From positions 1,426,001-1,490,000 of the forward strand of contig NZ_CP059467.1 of NCBI RefSeq assembly GCF_017894365.1: a DNA stretch of 64,000 nt, given 5' to 3'. Both the position numbers and the translations under genes were made by a program. The stretch is from Aromatoleum bremense (lineage in GTDB: Bacteria; Pseudomonadota; Gammaproteobacteria; Burkholderiales; Rhodocyclaceae). Position 1 is the first letter of the stretch, and each line of letters starts with the position of its first letter. The notes beneath the pieces are model-generated. The model had not been told where the DNA came from. It made no database searches and saw nothing but the letters and a program-made list of their open reading frames with translations. Positions 53,401-61,625 of the stretch are shown here, one piece after another.

Positions 53401-53553
53401 ACCGAGATCCTGCATCCGGTCGCGGTCGTGATCTTCTCGGGCCTGATCAGCTCGACCCTGCTCGACACCTTTCTGACGCCGGCGATGGTCTGGCTCTTCG
53501 GCCGCAAACCGATCGAACGCCTCGTCGATGATTCGGGCAAGGATGCCTACTGA
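50434..53553 (+). CDS. Heavy-metal RND efflux pump of the second system
   Basis: A 1039-residue inner-membrane pump of the CusA/CzcA superfamily: VDVFPDLNRPQVTLQIEAGG near the N-terminus, IAIGELVDDAVVGVENVLRR in the central membrane helix (two Asp in the proton relay), FFPTTFLPPFNEGTVLVGLR, and a second membrane bundle. It lacks the CusA methionine pattern of the first pump (NEGTVLVGLRLNPG in place of NEGTLFYMPAALPG), so it probably carries another ion or works with a different adaptor specificity. The operon now contains two complete tripartite systems. Confidence 0.88.
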   Translation: MFDWLVHQSLRNRLMVLALSAVMMIYGGLTLVRTPVDVFPDLNRPQVTLQIEAGGMAPEEVEQLITIPLEVSMSGLPGVAAVRSVSSVGLAFVYVSFDWSVDIYRARQIVNERFTTVRDQLPAGIEHAAMGPISSIMGEILLIAMPIDPLRIDPMATREYADFVLRPRLLAVPGIAQVIPIGGEVRQYQVQPDTARMAALGVTVDDIAGALRGFSANTSGGFLELNAREYLIRHIGHTTQLADLERLPVAAHDGRSILLKQVAAVSFAPAIKRGDAGFNGQPAVILSVQKQPDADTVKLTREVEAALGELKKSLPAGMDAPRVTFRQANFIESSIGNLQGKLVAASAIVAVVLYLFLANLRTTLISLVAIPASILTTVLVFRYFGMSINTMTLGGLAIAIGELVDDAVVGVENVLRRLKQDRQRGAEGHARLNPLEVIGKATLEVRSAIVYATFIIVLVFVPLFALPGIEGRLFMPLGVAYITSILASMLVSVTLTPVMAFYLLPRMTSLDHGEPKLVQWLKARYAKALHWGFEHARLLVAAAAVAVLAALALVPFFPTTFLPPFNEGTVLVGLRLNPGTTLTESVRIAQQAELSIREVPEVVHVGRRSGRAEMDEHAEGVHSSELDIALGPSERPLDDIYADIRARLASLPANIGIGQPISHRIDHLLSGVRAQIAIKIFGDDLDTLRAQADALRGRLAGIEGLADLEIEKQVLTPQIKVRVDFDAAEAYGLPPSKLLAELKMLVDGERITQVIEGNRRFNLVLRLPDAARSVGGLANVLIDTPAGRVPLAKLAHIDESDGPNQISRDDGKRRIVLSANASQRPLSDVIADIRGVIADTPLPEGYFVDLGGQFEAQEESSRLIGLLSLVSAAMVFLVLYSRYRSTALALMIMANIPLALVGSVIGLWLSGQPLSVAALIGFITLAGISTRNGILKVSHYINLCAFEDEKFDQKMLIRGSLERLTPVLMTALVAAFALAPLLFEAEQPGTEILHPVAVVIFSGLISSTLLDTFLTPAMVWLFGRKPIERLVDDSGKDAY

Positions 53554-53596
53554 TGTTTGCTTCGATTTCCATCCCCCGACACTCAAGGAGAAAATC

Positions 53597-53989
53597 ATGA
53601 AAGCCCTGCACGCCCCTCTCGCCACCCTTCTCGCCACCGTCGCGATCCTGTCCGCTCCCGCCACCTTCGCCGGCGCCGGCCACGACCTCACGCCGAAACA
53701 TGGCGGCACCGTCGTCGAAGTGAAGGAAGTCGTATACGAACTGGTGGCGACACCGGAGGCGCTGAGCCTTTACCTCGACGACCACGGCCAGAAGATCGAC
53801 ACGACCGGCGCAACGGCAAAGGTCACGCTATTGAACGGGACCGAGAAGAGCGAAGCGACCCTCGCGCCCGCTGGCGACAACAAGCTGGAAGCGAAAGGCA
53901 CATTCAAGGTCACCTCCGGCACCAAGGCCGTCGCGGTGGTCACGCTGGCGGGCAAGGCGCCGGCGACGGTGCGCTTCGCGATCAAGTAA
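53597..53989 (+). CDS. Small periplasmic protein of the metal operon
   Basis: A 130-residue protein with a signal peptide (MKALHAPLATLLATVAILSA, then PATFAGAGHD). The mature part begins GHDLTPKHGGTVVEVKEVVY, with two His, and is mostly beta strand (LSLYLDDHGQKIDTTGATAK). AAGGAGAA precedes ATG 53597. I cannot name the family; similar small proteins accompany RND metal pumps and may bind metal. Confidence 0.7.
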   Translation: MKALHAPLATLLATVAILSAPATFAGAGHDLTPKHGGTVVEVKEVVYELVATPEALSLYLDDHGQKIDTTGATAKVTLLNGTEKSEATLAPAGDNKLEAKGTFKVTSGTKAVAVVTLAGKAPATVRFAIK

Positions 53990-54046
53990 GGACGCGATCC
54001 GGGACCGGCTGTCGACGCTTCGCGCGGCTGCGGGTCATGATGACCG

Positions 54047-54067
54047 AAATGTAATCTTCGCGTCAGC
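54047..54067 (+). promoter_or_regulatory. Putative metal-response regulator box 2
   Basis: AATGTAATCTTCGCGTCAG, near-identical in layout to box 1 at 40679. It lies between the RND operon and the Met-rich protein gene, about 57 bp before the small frame at 54124, and so marks a second transcription unit. Confidence 0.6.
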
Positions 54068-54123
54068 CTCCCGTCGACCGGCGCGGGCTATGATGAATTC
54101 ATCTTCAGCACGGGGAGTGCATC

Positions 54124-54231
54124 ATGCACTTGCATCACTCGCCTGCCCACGCAACAGCCGAACGGGTTGACCCGGCCTGCACAAGTTCCCTGTTTGGTTC
54201 CGGCTACGCAGACTTAGGAGACAAATCATGA
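54124..54231 (+). CDS. Possible 35-residue leader peptide
   Basis: A short frame with GGAG just upstream of ATG 54124 encodes a His-containing peptide (MHLHHSPAHATAERVDPACT, then SSLFGSGYADLGDKS). Its TGA overlaps the ATG of the next gene (ATGA), so its translation would be coupled to the Met-rich protein. It may be a regulatory leader or a chance frame. Confidence 0.35.
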   Translation: MHLHHSPAHATAERVDPACTSSLFGSGYADLGDKS

Positions 54232-54656
54232 AAACGATCCTGACCGCACTCGCGATATCCCTGGTCGCGGCCCTTCCCGCCTACGCGGACGATGCGCATC
54301 ACCCGGATCAGCCCCCGGCCGTCTCCGCCTCGACGCCTGAAACGACAGTGCAGAAGATGCGAGACAACACGACCACGATGCAGTCGCAACTCGAGGCCCT
54401 CGCCGCAGCCAAGAATCCCGAGGAGCGGCAGAAACTGCTGATGGAGCACATGCAGACCATGCGCGAAAACATGATGCTGGGCCAGCAGATGGCGGCGGGC
54501 CAGATGGGCTGCCCGATGATGGGTGACATGGGCATGATGCAGGGGATGGGAATGATGGGTCCGGGCGCGCCCTCAGCCGAGGCCCTCGCCAAGCGCATGC
54601 ATCAGATCGAGCAGCGCATGGACAGGATACAGATGAGGATGGAACAGACGCCCTGA
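54228..54656 (+). CDS. Met-rich periplasmic protein
   Basis: 142 residues. Signal peptide (MKTILTALAISLVAALPAYA), mature start DDAHHPDQPP, a helical stretch (TTTMQSQLEALAAAKNPEER) and then a segment extremely rich in methionine (MGCPMMGDMGMMQGMGMMG) typical of Cu(I)-binding proteins. The C-terminus is again helical with Met. TTAGGAGACA precedes the ATG. Likely a periplasmic copper sponge next to the CopA ATPase; no named family. Confidence 0.78.
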   Translation: MKTILTALAISLVAALPAYADDAHHPDQPPAVSASTPETTVQKMRDNTTTMQSQLEALAAAKNPEERQKLLMEHMQTMRENMMLGQQMAAGQMGCPMMGDMGMMQGMGMMGPGAPSAEALAKRMHQIEQRMDRIQMRMEQTP

Positions 54657-54749
54657 CGCGCCAGGGAATGATCGTCGGTGGGCGGGGCGCCGTTTCATCG
54701 AGGACGGCGGTTGCTCCGCCCCCGCACGCACGGTTGAACGGAGGCCGCG

Positions 54750-54908
54750 ATGCTCGACACGCTGAAGGACCTGCTGCTGCGATTACGGGCGTGGATGTCG
54801 GAGAACGAGCGCGCCCACCGGAACGCGAAGGCGAGCGCGTGCTGCAGCACACCGTCTGCCATCTACGCGGCGCAATACCGGGCGCGCGGAGAAAATCATC
54901 ATGAGTAA
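54750..54908 (+). CDS. Small protein (52 aa) upstream of copA
   Basis: GGAGG stands 6 bp ahead of ATG 54750. The product ([20 protein letters not shown], then a basic part with ACCS, ending GENHHE) has an amphipathic helix, a Cys-Cys pair and two terminal His. Its stop overlaps the copA start region (copA ATG 54901), so the two are translationally coupled. A short metal-binding or regulatory peptide is plausible; no family recognised. Confidence 0.5.
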   Translation: MLDTLKDLLLRLRAWMSENERAHRNAKASACCSTPSAIYAAQYRARGENHHE

Positions 54909-57261
54909 AATCCGTCCCGCCCCGGCGCACGATCATCATCGCCATGACCGTCCCGAACATGCTACGCCCCCGCCTGCCCCGGCGACCGACCCGGTGTGCG
55001 GCATGACTGTGAAACCCGATTCACCGCACGTCGCGACGCACGACGGGCAGACGTACCGCTTCTGCAGCGCGAAATGCCGCGACAAGTTCGAGGCCGAGCC
55101 CGAGCGTTATGTGCGCCCCGGCGCGGAGAGCGCGCCGCCGATGCCGGTGGAAGTCGCGCCGGGCACCGAGTACACCTGCCCGATGCACCCCGAGATCCGC
55201 CAGATCGGACCGGGCACGTGCCCGAAATGCGGCATGACGCTCGAACCGGTGCTGCCGGGCGCCGAAGAGGCCGAGAACCCCGAGCTCACCGACTTCCGCC
55301 GGCGCTTCTGGTGGCCGTTGCCACTGACCGTGATCGTTACGGTGATCGCCATGTCGGGCGGGGCGTTCGATACGCTGCTCGGCGGCGCGCGCCCGTGGAT
55401 CGAGATGTTGCTCGCGACACCGGTCGTGCTGTGGGGCGGCTGGCCGTTCTTCGTCCGCGGCGTGCAATCCCTGATTAACCGCAGCCCGAACATGTGGACG
55501 CTGATCAGCCTCGGCACCGGCGCCGCATATGTCTATAGCGTGATTGCTACCGTCGCGCCGGATATGTTTCCAGCGTCGTTCAGGATGGGCGAACACGTCG
55601 CGGTCTATTTCGAGGCAGCCGCGGTGATCATCTCGCTGACCCTGCTCGGCCAGGTGCTCGAACTGAAGGCGCGCTCCGAGACCGGGGCAGCGATCCGGGC
55701 ATTACTTGGCCTCGCGCCGAAGACTGCACGTCGCATCCGCGACGACGGCACCGAAGAGGACGTCCCGCTGACGCACGTGCATCCGGGCGACCGGCTGCGC
55801 GTGCGTCCCGGCGAGAAGGTACCCGTGGACGGCGCGGTCGTGGACGGCTCGAGCTCGGTCGACGAATCGATGCTGACCGGCGAGCCGATGCCGGTGACGA
55901 AGCGCCCGGGCGACAAGGTCATCGGCGCGACGCTCAACACGAGCGGCGCGCTCGTGATGATTGCCGAGAAAATCGGCTCGCAAACCGTGCTGTCGCAGAT
56001 CGTGCAGATGGTCGCCCAGGCGCAGCGCTCGCGCGCCCCAATGCAGCGGATGGCCGACCGCGTTGCCGGCTTTTTCGTCGTCGGCGTCGTCGCGATCGCG
56101 CTCGTGACGCTGTTCGTCTGGGGCTTCTTCGGCCCGCAGCCAAGTTGGGCGTATGGCCTGATCAACGCGGTCGCGGTATTGATCATTGCGTGCCCGTGCG
56201 CCCTCGGCCTCGCGACCCCGATGTCGGTGATGGTCGCGACCGGCAAGGCCGCAACCCAGGGCGTGTTGTTCCGCGACGCGGCCGCGATCGAGTCGATGCG
56301 GAAGGTCGACACGCTGATCGTCGACAAGACCGGCACGCTGACCGAGGGGAAGCCGGCGTTCCACAGCGTCGCGGCAGCGGCGGGGTGGACCGACACCGAA
56401 GTGCTGCGCATCGCCGCTAGCCTCGACCGGGGCAGCGAGCATCCACTCGCGCATGCGATCGTCGCGGAGGCGAAGAAGCAGAGGCTTCCCCTCGGCACTG
56501 CCGACGCATTCGAGTCCTCGTCCGGCATCGGGGTGCGCGGGAGCGTCGAGGGCCACTCGATCGCGCTCGGAAACACCGCGCTGATGGAAGACGAAGGCGT
56601 CGACTGGCGGCCACTCGAGGTGCGCGCGGAAGCCCTGCGCCAGGAAGGCGCGAGCGTGATGTTCCTCTCGGTCGACCGCAAGATCGCCGGACTGCTCGCG
56701 GTCGCCGATCCGATCAAGGCGACCACGCGGGACGCGCTCGACGGGCTGCGCGCGACCGGCCTGCGGATCATCATGGCGACCGGCGACGGGCACACGACCG
56801 CGCGCGCCGTGGGTCGCCAGCTCGGCATCGACGAAGTGCACGGCGAGGTCAAACCGAAGGACAAGGACGACCTCGTCGCGAAGCTGCAGGCCGACGGTCG
56901 AATCGTCGCGATGGCGGGCGACGGCATCAACGACGCGCCGGCACTTGCGCGCGCAAACGTCGGCGTCGCGATGGGCACCGGCACCGATGTCGCGATGAGC
57001 AGCGCGCACCTGACGCTCGTCAAGGGGGACCTGCGCGGGATAGCGACCGCCCGTGCGCTGTCGGTCGCGACGGTGCGCAACATGCACCAGAACCTGACGT
57101 TCGCGTTCCTCTACAACACACTTGGCGTGCCGATCGCGGCCGGCGTGCTGTACCCGGCCTTCGGGCTGCTGCTGTCGCCGCTGATCGCGGCCCTGGCGAT
57201 GAGCTTCAGTTCCGCATCGGTCGTCGGCAACGCGTTGAGACTGCGCCGCGCGAGGATTTGA
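54901..57261 (+). CDS. copA: Copper-translocating P1B-type ATPase
   Basis: A 786-residue ATPase exporting Cu(I) from the cytoplasm. The N-terminus is His-rich ([11 protein letters not shown]), then a YHS domain (DPVCGMTV, residues 30-37, with FCSAKC) and a heavy-metal-binding domain ([20 protein letters not shown], residues 91-110), in place of the usual HMA domains. Core: TGEP-type actuator loop ([12 protein letters not shown]), CPC in the sixth membrane segment (431-433), DKTGT with phosphorylated Asp 475, SEHPLA, and [13 protein letters not shown] 54901 is preceded by GGAGAAAATC. Confidence 0.93.
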   Translation: MSKIRPAPAHDHHRHDRPEHATPPPAPATDPVCGMTVKPDSPHVATHDGQTYRFCSAKCRDKFEAEPERYVRPGAESAPPMPVEVAPGTEYTCPMHPEIRQIGPGTCPKCGMTLEPVLPGAEEAENPELTDFRRRFWWPLPLTVIVTVIAMSGGAFDTLLGGARPWIEMLLATPVVLWGGWPFFVRGVQSLINRSPNMWTLISLGTGAAYVYSVIATVAPDMFPASFRMGEHVAVYFEAAAVIISLTLLGQVLELKARSETGAAIRALLGLAPKTARRIRDDGTEEDVPLTHVHPGDRLRVRPGEKVPVDGAVVDGSSSVDESMLTGEPMPVTKRPGDKVIGATLNTSGALVMIAEKIGSQTVLSQIVQMVAQAQRSRAPMQRMADRVAGFFVVGVVAIALVTLFVWGFFGPQPSWAYGLINAVAVLIIACPCALGLATPMSVMVATGKAATQGVLFRDAAAIESMRKVDTLIVDKTGTLTEGKPAFHSVAAAAGWTDTEVLRIAASLDRGSEHPLAHAIVAEAKKQRLPLGTADAFESSSGIGVRGSVEGHSIALGNTALMEDEGVDWRPLEVRAEALRQEGASVMFLSVDRKIAGLLAVADPIKATTRDALDGLRATGLRIIMATGDGHTTARAVGRQLGIDEVHGEVKPKDKDDLVAKLQADGRIVAMAGDGINDAPALARANVGVAMGTGTDVAMSSAHLTLVKGDLRGIATARALSVATVRNMHQNLTFAFLYNTLGVPIAAGVLYPAFGLLLSPLIAALAMSFSSASVVGNALRLRRARI

Positions 57262-57350
57262 GCAGTGCGGTGAGGCCGGGGCCACCTGATGCAGCGACCG
57301 GCGCTCCGGGCGGCATCTCCCATCGGCTGCGAGGAGAAGGGTCATGAGAA

Positions 57351-57533
57351 ATGGACACGAGCGAAGCGCTGGCCGTGTTCTTGCTTTTCACTGAGCACCG
57401 CGCCCACGTGCTCGGCTTCCTCCCCTGGCTGATATTGCTCGCGTGTCCGCTGATGCATCTGTTCATGCATGGCGGGCACGGCGGGCACGATCACGGGACA
57501 AAGCCGAAAAGTGTGGAAGGAGATGAAACATGA
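57351..57533 (+). CDS. DUF2933 small membrane protein
   Basis: A 60-residue peptide with one membrane helix ([20 protein letters not shown]) followed by a His/Gly-rich tail ([12 protein letters not shown]). This is the DUF2933 pattern, commonly found beside copper ATPases and ICMT-like genes. AGGAGAAGGG lies upstream; an alternative ATG is at 57344 in another frame. It overlaps the next gene by 4 bp. Confidence 0.8.
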   Translation: MDTSEALAVFLLFTEHRAHVLGFLPWLILLACPLMHLFMHGGHGGHDHGTKPKSVEGDET

Positions 57534-58186
57534 GCGACACACCCGCCTATGGCCTGTGGTCGCTGGTCGTGATCAATTCGCTGTTCTTCATCGCCTTCGC
57601 GTTCAGCTTCGCAAGGCCTCGCAGCAAGCGCGACTGGCGCTCGTTCGGTGCCTACTCGGCCTTCATCGTCGCCCTGTTCACCGAGATGTATGGCTTCCCG
57701 CTCACGATCTACCTGCTTTCCGGCTGGCTGTCGTCGCGTTTTCCGGGGGTGGATTTCCTCGCCCATGATTCCGGGCACCTGCTCGAGACGATGTTCGGCT
57801 GGCGCTCGAATCCGCATTTCGGCCCCTTCCACCTGCTCAGCACGGTATTCATCGTCGGCGGATTCTGGCTGCTCTCCAAGGCCTGGCCGGTGCTCTACGA
57901 GGCCCAGCGCGAGCACCGGGTGGCCGACAGCGGTCCCTATGCCAGCATCCGACATCCACAGTACGTCGCCTTCGTTCTCGTGATGTTCGGCTTCCTGCTG
58001 CAGTGGCCGACGCTGATCACGCTCGTGCTGTTCCCGATCCTGCTCGTCGTCTACGCGCGGCTCGCACGGCACGAGGAGCGCGACGCGGTCGCCGAACTCG
58101 GCGATGCGTACCGCCGCTACCTCGAACGCACGCCCGCGTTCATCCCCCGCCTGGGTACGCAGCAGTCCGGGGTGCCGCGGAACTGA
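57530..58186 (+). CDS. Isoprenylcysteine carboxyl methyltransferase family protein
   Basis: A 218-residue membrane protein with about five hydrophobic segments. The C-terminal signature [20 protein letters not shown] and [20 protein letters not shown] is that of the ICMT/phospholipid methyltransferase family, which uses SAM. Bacterial members occur repeatedly in copper- and mercury-resistance regions with DUF2933 proteins; their substrate is unknown. Confidence 0.88.
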   Translation: MSDTPAYGLWSLVVINSLFFIAFAFSFARPRSKRDWRSFGAYSAFIVALFTEMYGFPLTIYLLSGWLSSRFPGVDFLAHDSGHLLETMFGWRSNPHFGPFHLLSTVFIVGGFWLLSKAWPVLYEAQREHRVADSGPYASIRHPQYVAFVLVMFGFLLQWPTLITLVLFPILLVVYARLARHEERDAVAELGDAYRRYLERTPAFIPRLGTQQSGVPRN

Positions 58187-58231
58187 CGAAACGGGGTTTC
58201 GATCACACGGCCATCGAGGGAGATTGCGGCT

Positions 58232-58442
58232 TTGAACGATTCACGCACTTCGACCACTTCAGCGGCAACATGCAGTTGCTGCGGCGCGCTCATCGCGTCG
58301 CGGGACCGGCCGGAAACCGGCGATCCGCTCTGTGAGCGCTGTTTTCTCGAACCGCTCGCAGCGGGGTGTTCGACTTGCGGCGACCTGAACGCCAGTTTCG
58401 CCGAAGCGCTCGCCGAGGCGCTCGATCTGCGCGAACACGAGA
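58232..58442 (+). pseudogene. N-terminal fragment of an HD-domain protein
   Basis: The frame from ATG 58232 encodes a zinc-ribbon-like start (CSCCGAL, LCERCF, CSTCGD) and then FAEALAEALDLREHET, the typical opening of HD/HD-GYP phosphohydrolase domains. Similarity stops after HET, exactly where the next fragment (UbiB-like) starts in another frame. The rest of the HD domain is missing. Confidence 0.5.
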
Positions 58443-58823
58443 CTGTTCGCCAAGGCGGGCACTCTGCTGGAGACCGCCGGTGGCGCCGGCGATCCGGCTG
58501 CGCGCTTCAAGTACGAGGCCTTCATGTCCCTGCGCCAGTTGCCTTCGGACCTGAGCCGGGTGCTGCACGGCATTCGCAATCGCGGCATGGAGGTGTCGGT
58601 GGCACACCACGGTCTGGAGCCGCTCCAGGAGGAAATCGGCCGCAGCAGCCGGCGCGTGGCGCTGGCGCTGGTGACCCTGGGCCTGTACATCGCCGCCTCG
58701 CTGCTCATGCAGCACAGCCTGGGGCCGCGCTGGGGCGAGGTGCCGGTGCTGGCCGGCCTGGGCTATGTCCTCGCCCTGTGGCTGAGCTGGCGCCTGGTGC
58801 GCGACATCGGTGAGCATGACTGA
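58443..58823 (+). pseudogene. C-terminal fragment of an ABC1/UbiB-family kinase-like protein
   Basis: From 58443 the frame reads LFAKAGTLLETAGG, then YEAFMSLRQLPSDLSRVLHG, GLEPLQEEIGRSSRRVALAL and two hydrophobic segments (LYIAASLLMQHSLGPRW; LAGLGYVLALWLSWRLV). This is the C-terminal end of UbiB/AarF-type proteins, where two membrane helices close the chain. The kinase-like part is missing. A frame starting at ATG 58524 could still express 99 residues, but it is most likely a relic. Confidence 0.65.
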
Positions 58824-58835
58824 TGGCCGAGCGAA

Positions 58836-58895
58836 ATGGCCCGCGATGCCTGCGGGCCATCCGGAACATGGCGCGCCGCGGCCGCGCCCCTTCTT
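58836..58895. terminator. Convergent hairpins between the pseudogene and copK
   Basis: ATGGCCCGC (58836-58844) and GCGGGCCAT (58852-58860) form a perfect 9-bp stem. A second GC-rich stem near 58872-58890 is followed by CCTTCTTTT on the plus strand. They sit between the plus-strand metal genes and minus-strand copK. Confidence 0.5.
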
Positions 58896-58896
58896 T

Positions 58897-59178
58897 TCAG
58901 TTGCCGCGACGATCGTGATTCAGCACATCGTCGAGGCGCCAGACCTCGTTGCCCTTCATCATGATTTTCTGGCCATCCTTCGTCTCCATCGCATGGCCCT
59001 CCTTCATCGAGACAACCAGGCCGGCCTTGTTTTCCATGGCCATCTTGCCGTCCTTGAACACATACACCATGGAACCGTCCTTCAGTTCGTAGGACTTGGC
59101 GACGTTGACCTTGTCGGCGGCGAAAGCCGAGGTGGCAATCAGCACGGACGCGGCGGCAGCGGCGATTTTCATCAACAT
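58897..59178 (-). CDS. copK: Periplasmic copper-binding protein CopK
   Basis: A 93-residue protein with a signal peptide (MLMKIAAAAASVLIATSAFA) and a mature part that follows the CopK pattern: SYELKDGSMVYVFKDGKMAM, MKEGHAMETKDGQKIMMKGN and EVWRLDDVL. CopK, known from Cupriavidus, binds Cu(I) through methionines and Cu(II) cooperatively in the periplasm. ATG 59178 follows AAGGAGT. It is transcribed towards the main copper operon from its own promoter with a regulator box at 59300-59320. Confidence 0.9.
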   Translation of the reverse strand: MLMKIAAAAASVLIATSAFAADKVNVAKSYELKDGSMVYVFKDGKMAMENKAGLVVSMKEGHAMETKDGQKIMMKGNEVWRLDDVLNHDRRGN

Positions 59179-59563
59179 GATTTACTCCTTGTGAGTTGTG
59201 TTACTTCGGATCAAACCGGACGGGTAACGCCGTGTTCGAATCAGGCACTCGCGTTCGAGCGGCCCTGGACACATGCTAGGCGGACGCCACTGACCACAAG
59301 ATGACTAGAGCATTACTTTTGCTTCACCTTCCGGTCATCTCCCGGACAGGCGGGGCGGGGCGTGACCCCGCGCATTCGGGAACGGCGGGATGGACCACGG
59401 TGTCCATAAACCGGATACCGCAGCGACGTGTCATTGCCGTTTCCACCGCTCAAACAGATACCGATCCGCGGCGGGAGCCGGAATATTCCGATGCAGTTAG
59501 AATGTCAGTCAGTCTGCATCCCCCGTACAGTGGTCTAGACTGACAGGAAACAAGGAGCTTGCG
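59179..59563. other. Divergent promoter region between copK and the 2-oxoacid dehydrogenase operon
   Basis: About 385 bp. It contains the regulator box for copK (59300-59320), and closer to the right end an 8-bp palindrome GTCTAGAC (59533-59540) 23 bp before the E1 alpha start, which could be an operator. AAGGAG precedes ATG 59564. Confidence 0.45.
59300..59320 (-). promoter_or_regulatory. Putative metal-response regulator box 3
   Basis: On the minus strand AAAGTAATGCTCTAGTCATC aligns with boxes 1 and 2 (GTAAT and GTCA at the same spacing) but is less conserved. It lies about 120 bp upstream of copK. Confidence 0.45.
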
Positions 59564-60652
59564 ATGACCACCATCGGTCGGTTCCAGGTCGACTACACGC
59601 GCTTCCTCGATCCCCGGGGCGAAGCGACCCAGCCCTTGCCGGATTTCGCGCTCGATCCGGAAAAACTGATTCCCCTGTACCGCGCGATGGTCCTGACGCG
59701 CACTTTCGACACCAAGGCGATCGCGCTGCAGCGCACCGGCAAGCTCGGCACGTTCGCGTCGGCGCTCGGGCAGGAGGCGATCGGCATCGGCGTCGCCAGC
59801 GCGATGCGCGCCGAGGACGTGCTGGTGCCATCGTACCGCGACCACGCGGCGCAGCTGATGCGCGGCGTCACGATGGCCGAAAGCCTGCTCTACTGGGGCG
59901 GCGACGAGCGCGGCAGCGATTTCGCGGGACCGCGCGACGATTTTCCGATCTGCGTGCCGATCGCGACGCAGGTATGCCACGCGGCTGGCGCGGCCTATGC
60001 ATTCCAGTTGCGCGGGGAAGCGCGCGTCGCGGTGTGCTTTCTCGGCGACGGCGGGACATCGAAAGGCGACTTCTACGAAGCGCTGAACTTCGGCGCGGTG
60101 TGGAAAGCGCCGCTGGTCGTGGTCGTCAACAACAATCAGTGGGCGATCTCCGTTCCGCGCAGCATGCAGACCGCGGCGCAGACGCTGGCGCAAAAGGCGA
60201 TCGCGGTCGGGATCGAAGGCTGCCAGGTGGATGGCAACGACATCGTCGCCGTGCACCACGCGGCGCGGCAGGCGATCGAGAAAGCGCGCAGCGGCGGCGG
60301 CCCGAGCCTGATCGAGGCGCTCAGCTACCGCCTCGGCGACCACACCACCGCCGACGACGCGAGCCGTTACCGCGATCCGGCAGTGGTACAGGAGCACTGG
60401 ACGTTCGAACCGCTCGGGCGCCTGCGCAACCACCTCGTGCGACTGAATGCGTGGGATCCGCAGCGGGAAGAACAACTCGTCAGGGAATGCAGCGAGGCGG
60501 TCAATGCGGCGGTCGAGAGGTATCTCGCGACGCTGCCGCCTACGCCCGAAGCCATGTTCGATCACCTGTACCGCACGCTGCCGGCGGCGCTGCAGGAACA
60601 GCGCGACATGGCACTGCGGTTCGCACCGCACGAGGGAGGCGGCCATGGCTGA
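59564..60652 (+). CDS. 2-oxoacid dehydrogenase E1 component, alpha subunit
   Basis: A 362-residue thiamine-diphosphate enzyme subunit of the pyruvate/branched-chain 2-oxoacid/acetoin dehydrogenase type. Motifs: SALGQEAIGIGVASAM, SYRDHAAQLMRGV, and the ThDP-binding GDGGTSKGDFYEALNFGAVW to NNNQWAIS. YRLGDHTTADDASRYR is the phosphorylation-loop region equivalent. Substrate specificity between pyruvate and branched-chain acids is not decidable from sequence alone. ATG 59564 follows AAGGAG. It overlaps the beta gene by 8 bp. Confidence 0.9.
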   Translation: MTTIGRFQVDYTRFLDPRGEATQPLPDFALDPEKLIPLYRAMVLTRTFDTKAIALQRTGKLGTFASALGQEAIGIGVASAMRAEDVLVPSYRDHAAQLMRGVTMAESLLYWGGDERGSDFAGPRDDFPICVPIATQVCHAAGAAYAFQLRGEARVAVCFLGDGGTSKGDFYEALNFGAVWKAPLVVVVNNNQWAISVPRSMQTAAQTLAQKAIAVGIEGCQVDGNDIVAVHHAARQAIEKARSGGGPSLIEALSYRLGDHTTADDASRYRDPAVVQEHWTFEPLGRLRNHLVRLNAWDPQREEQLVRECSEAVNAAVERYLATLPPTPEAMFDHLYRTLPAALQEQRDMALRFAPHEGGGHG

Positions 60653-61625
60653 GCTCAATCTGGTCGAAGCGATCAACCACGCGCTGGCGTACGAACTGGC
60701 CCAGGACCCGGCGGTCGTGCTGCTCGGCGAGGACATCGGCGTCAACGGCGGCGTCTTCCGCGCCACCGCGGGGCTGCAGCAGCGCTTCGGCGCGGCGCGC
60801 GTGGTCGATACGCCGCTCGCGGAGACCGCAATCGCCGGCACCGCCATCGGCATGGCGGCGATGGGGCTGAAGCCGGTGGCGGAGATCCAGTTCTCGGGCT
60901 TCATCTACCCAACGCTCGATCACCTCATCAACCACGCGTCGCGCCTGCGAAACCGCACGCGCGGCAGGCTGTCGTGCCCGCTGGTGCTGCGCTCGCCGTG
61001 CGGCGCCGGCATCCACGCGCCCGAACACCACTCGGAAAGCCCGGAGGCGCTGTTTGCACACGTGCCCGGGCTGCGCGTCGTGATCCCGTCATCGCCGTCG
61101 CGGGCCTACGGCCTGCTGCTGGCGGCGATACGCGACCCCGATCCGGTGATTTTTCTCGAACCGACGCGGCTGTACCGCCTGTTCAAGCAGGAAGTCGCCG
61201 ACGACGGCGAAGCGTTGCCGCTCGACGTGTGCTTCACGCTGCGCTCAGGCAGCGACGTGACGCTGGTCAGCTGGGGCGCGATGGTGCACGAAACGCAGGC
61301 CGCAGCCGACGCGCTGGCGCAGCAGGGAATCATGGCCGAGGTCATCGACGTGGCGACGCTCAAGCCGCTCGACATGGCGACGATACTCGAATCGGTGGGG
61401 CGCACCGGGCGCTGCGTGATCGTCCACGAAGCCGCACGCACGGCCGGGTTCGGCGCGGAAATTGCCGCCAACCTCGCCGAAGAGGGCCTCTACACGTTGC
61501 TCGCGCCGGTGCGACGCGTCACCGGATACGACACGGTCGTGCCGCTGGCGCGCCTCGAATACCAGTACCTGCCGAGTGTCGAACGCATCGTCGCGGCAGT
61601 CCACAAGACGCTGGAGGGCGCATGA
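60645..61625 (+). CDS. 2-oxoacid dehydrogenase E1 component, beta subunit
   Basis: A 326-residue partner of the alpha subunit; with it forms the alpha2beta2 E1. Motifs: LLGEDIGVNGGVFRATAGL, DTPLAETAIAGTAIGMAAMG and AEIQFSGFIYPTLDHLINHA. CGAGIHAPEHHSESPEALFA is the segment following the active site. The start is ATG 60645 after GAGGGAGG. It overlaps the E2 gene by 4 bp. Confidence 0.92.
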   Translation: MAELNLVEAINHALAYELAQDPAVVLLGEDIGVNGGVFRATAGLQQRFGAARVVDTPLAETAIAGTAIGMAAMGLKPVAEIQFSGFIYPTLDHLINHASRLRNRTRGRLSCPLVLRSPCGAGIHAPEHHSESPEALFAHVPGLRVVIPSSPSRAYGLLLAAIRDPDPVIFLEPTRLYRLFKQEVADDGEALPLDVCFTLRSGSDVTLVSWGAMVHETQAAADALAQQGIMAEVIDVATLKPLDMATILESVGRTGRCVIVHEAARTAGFGAEIAANLAEEGLYTLLAPVRRVTGYDTVVPLARLEYQYLPSVERIVAAVHKTLEGA

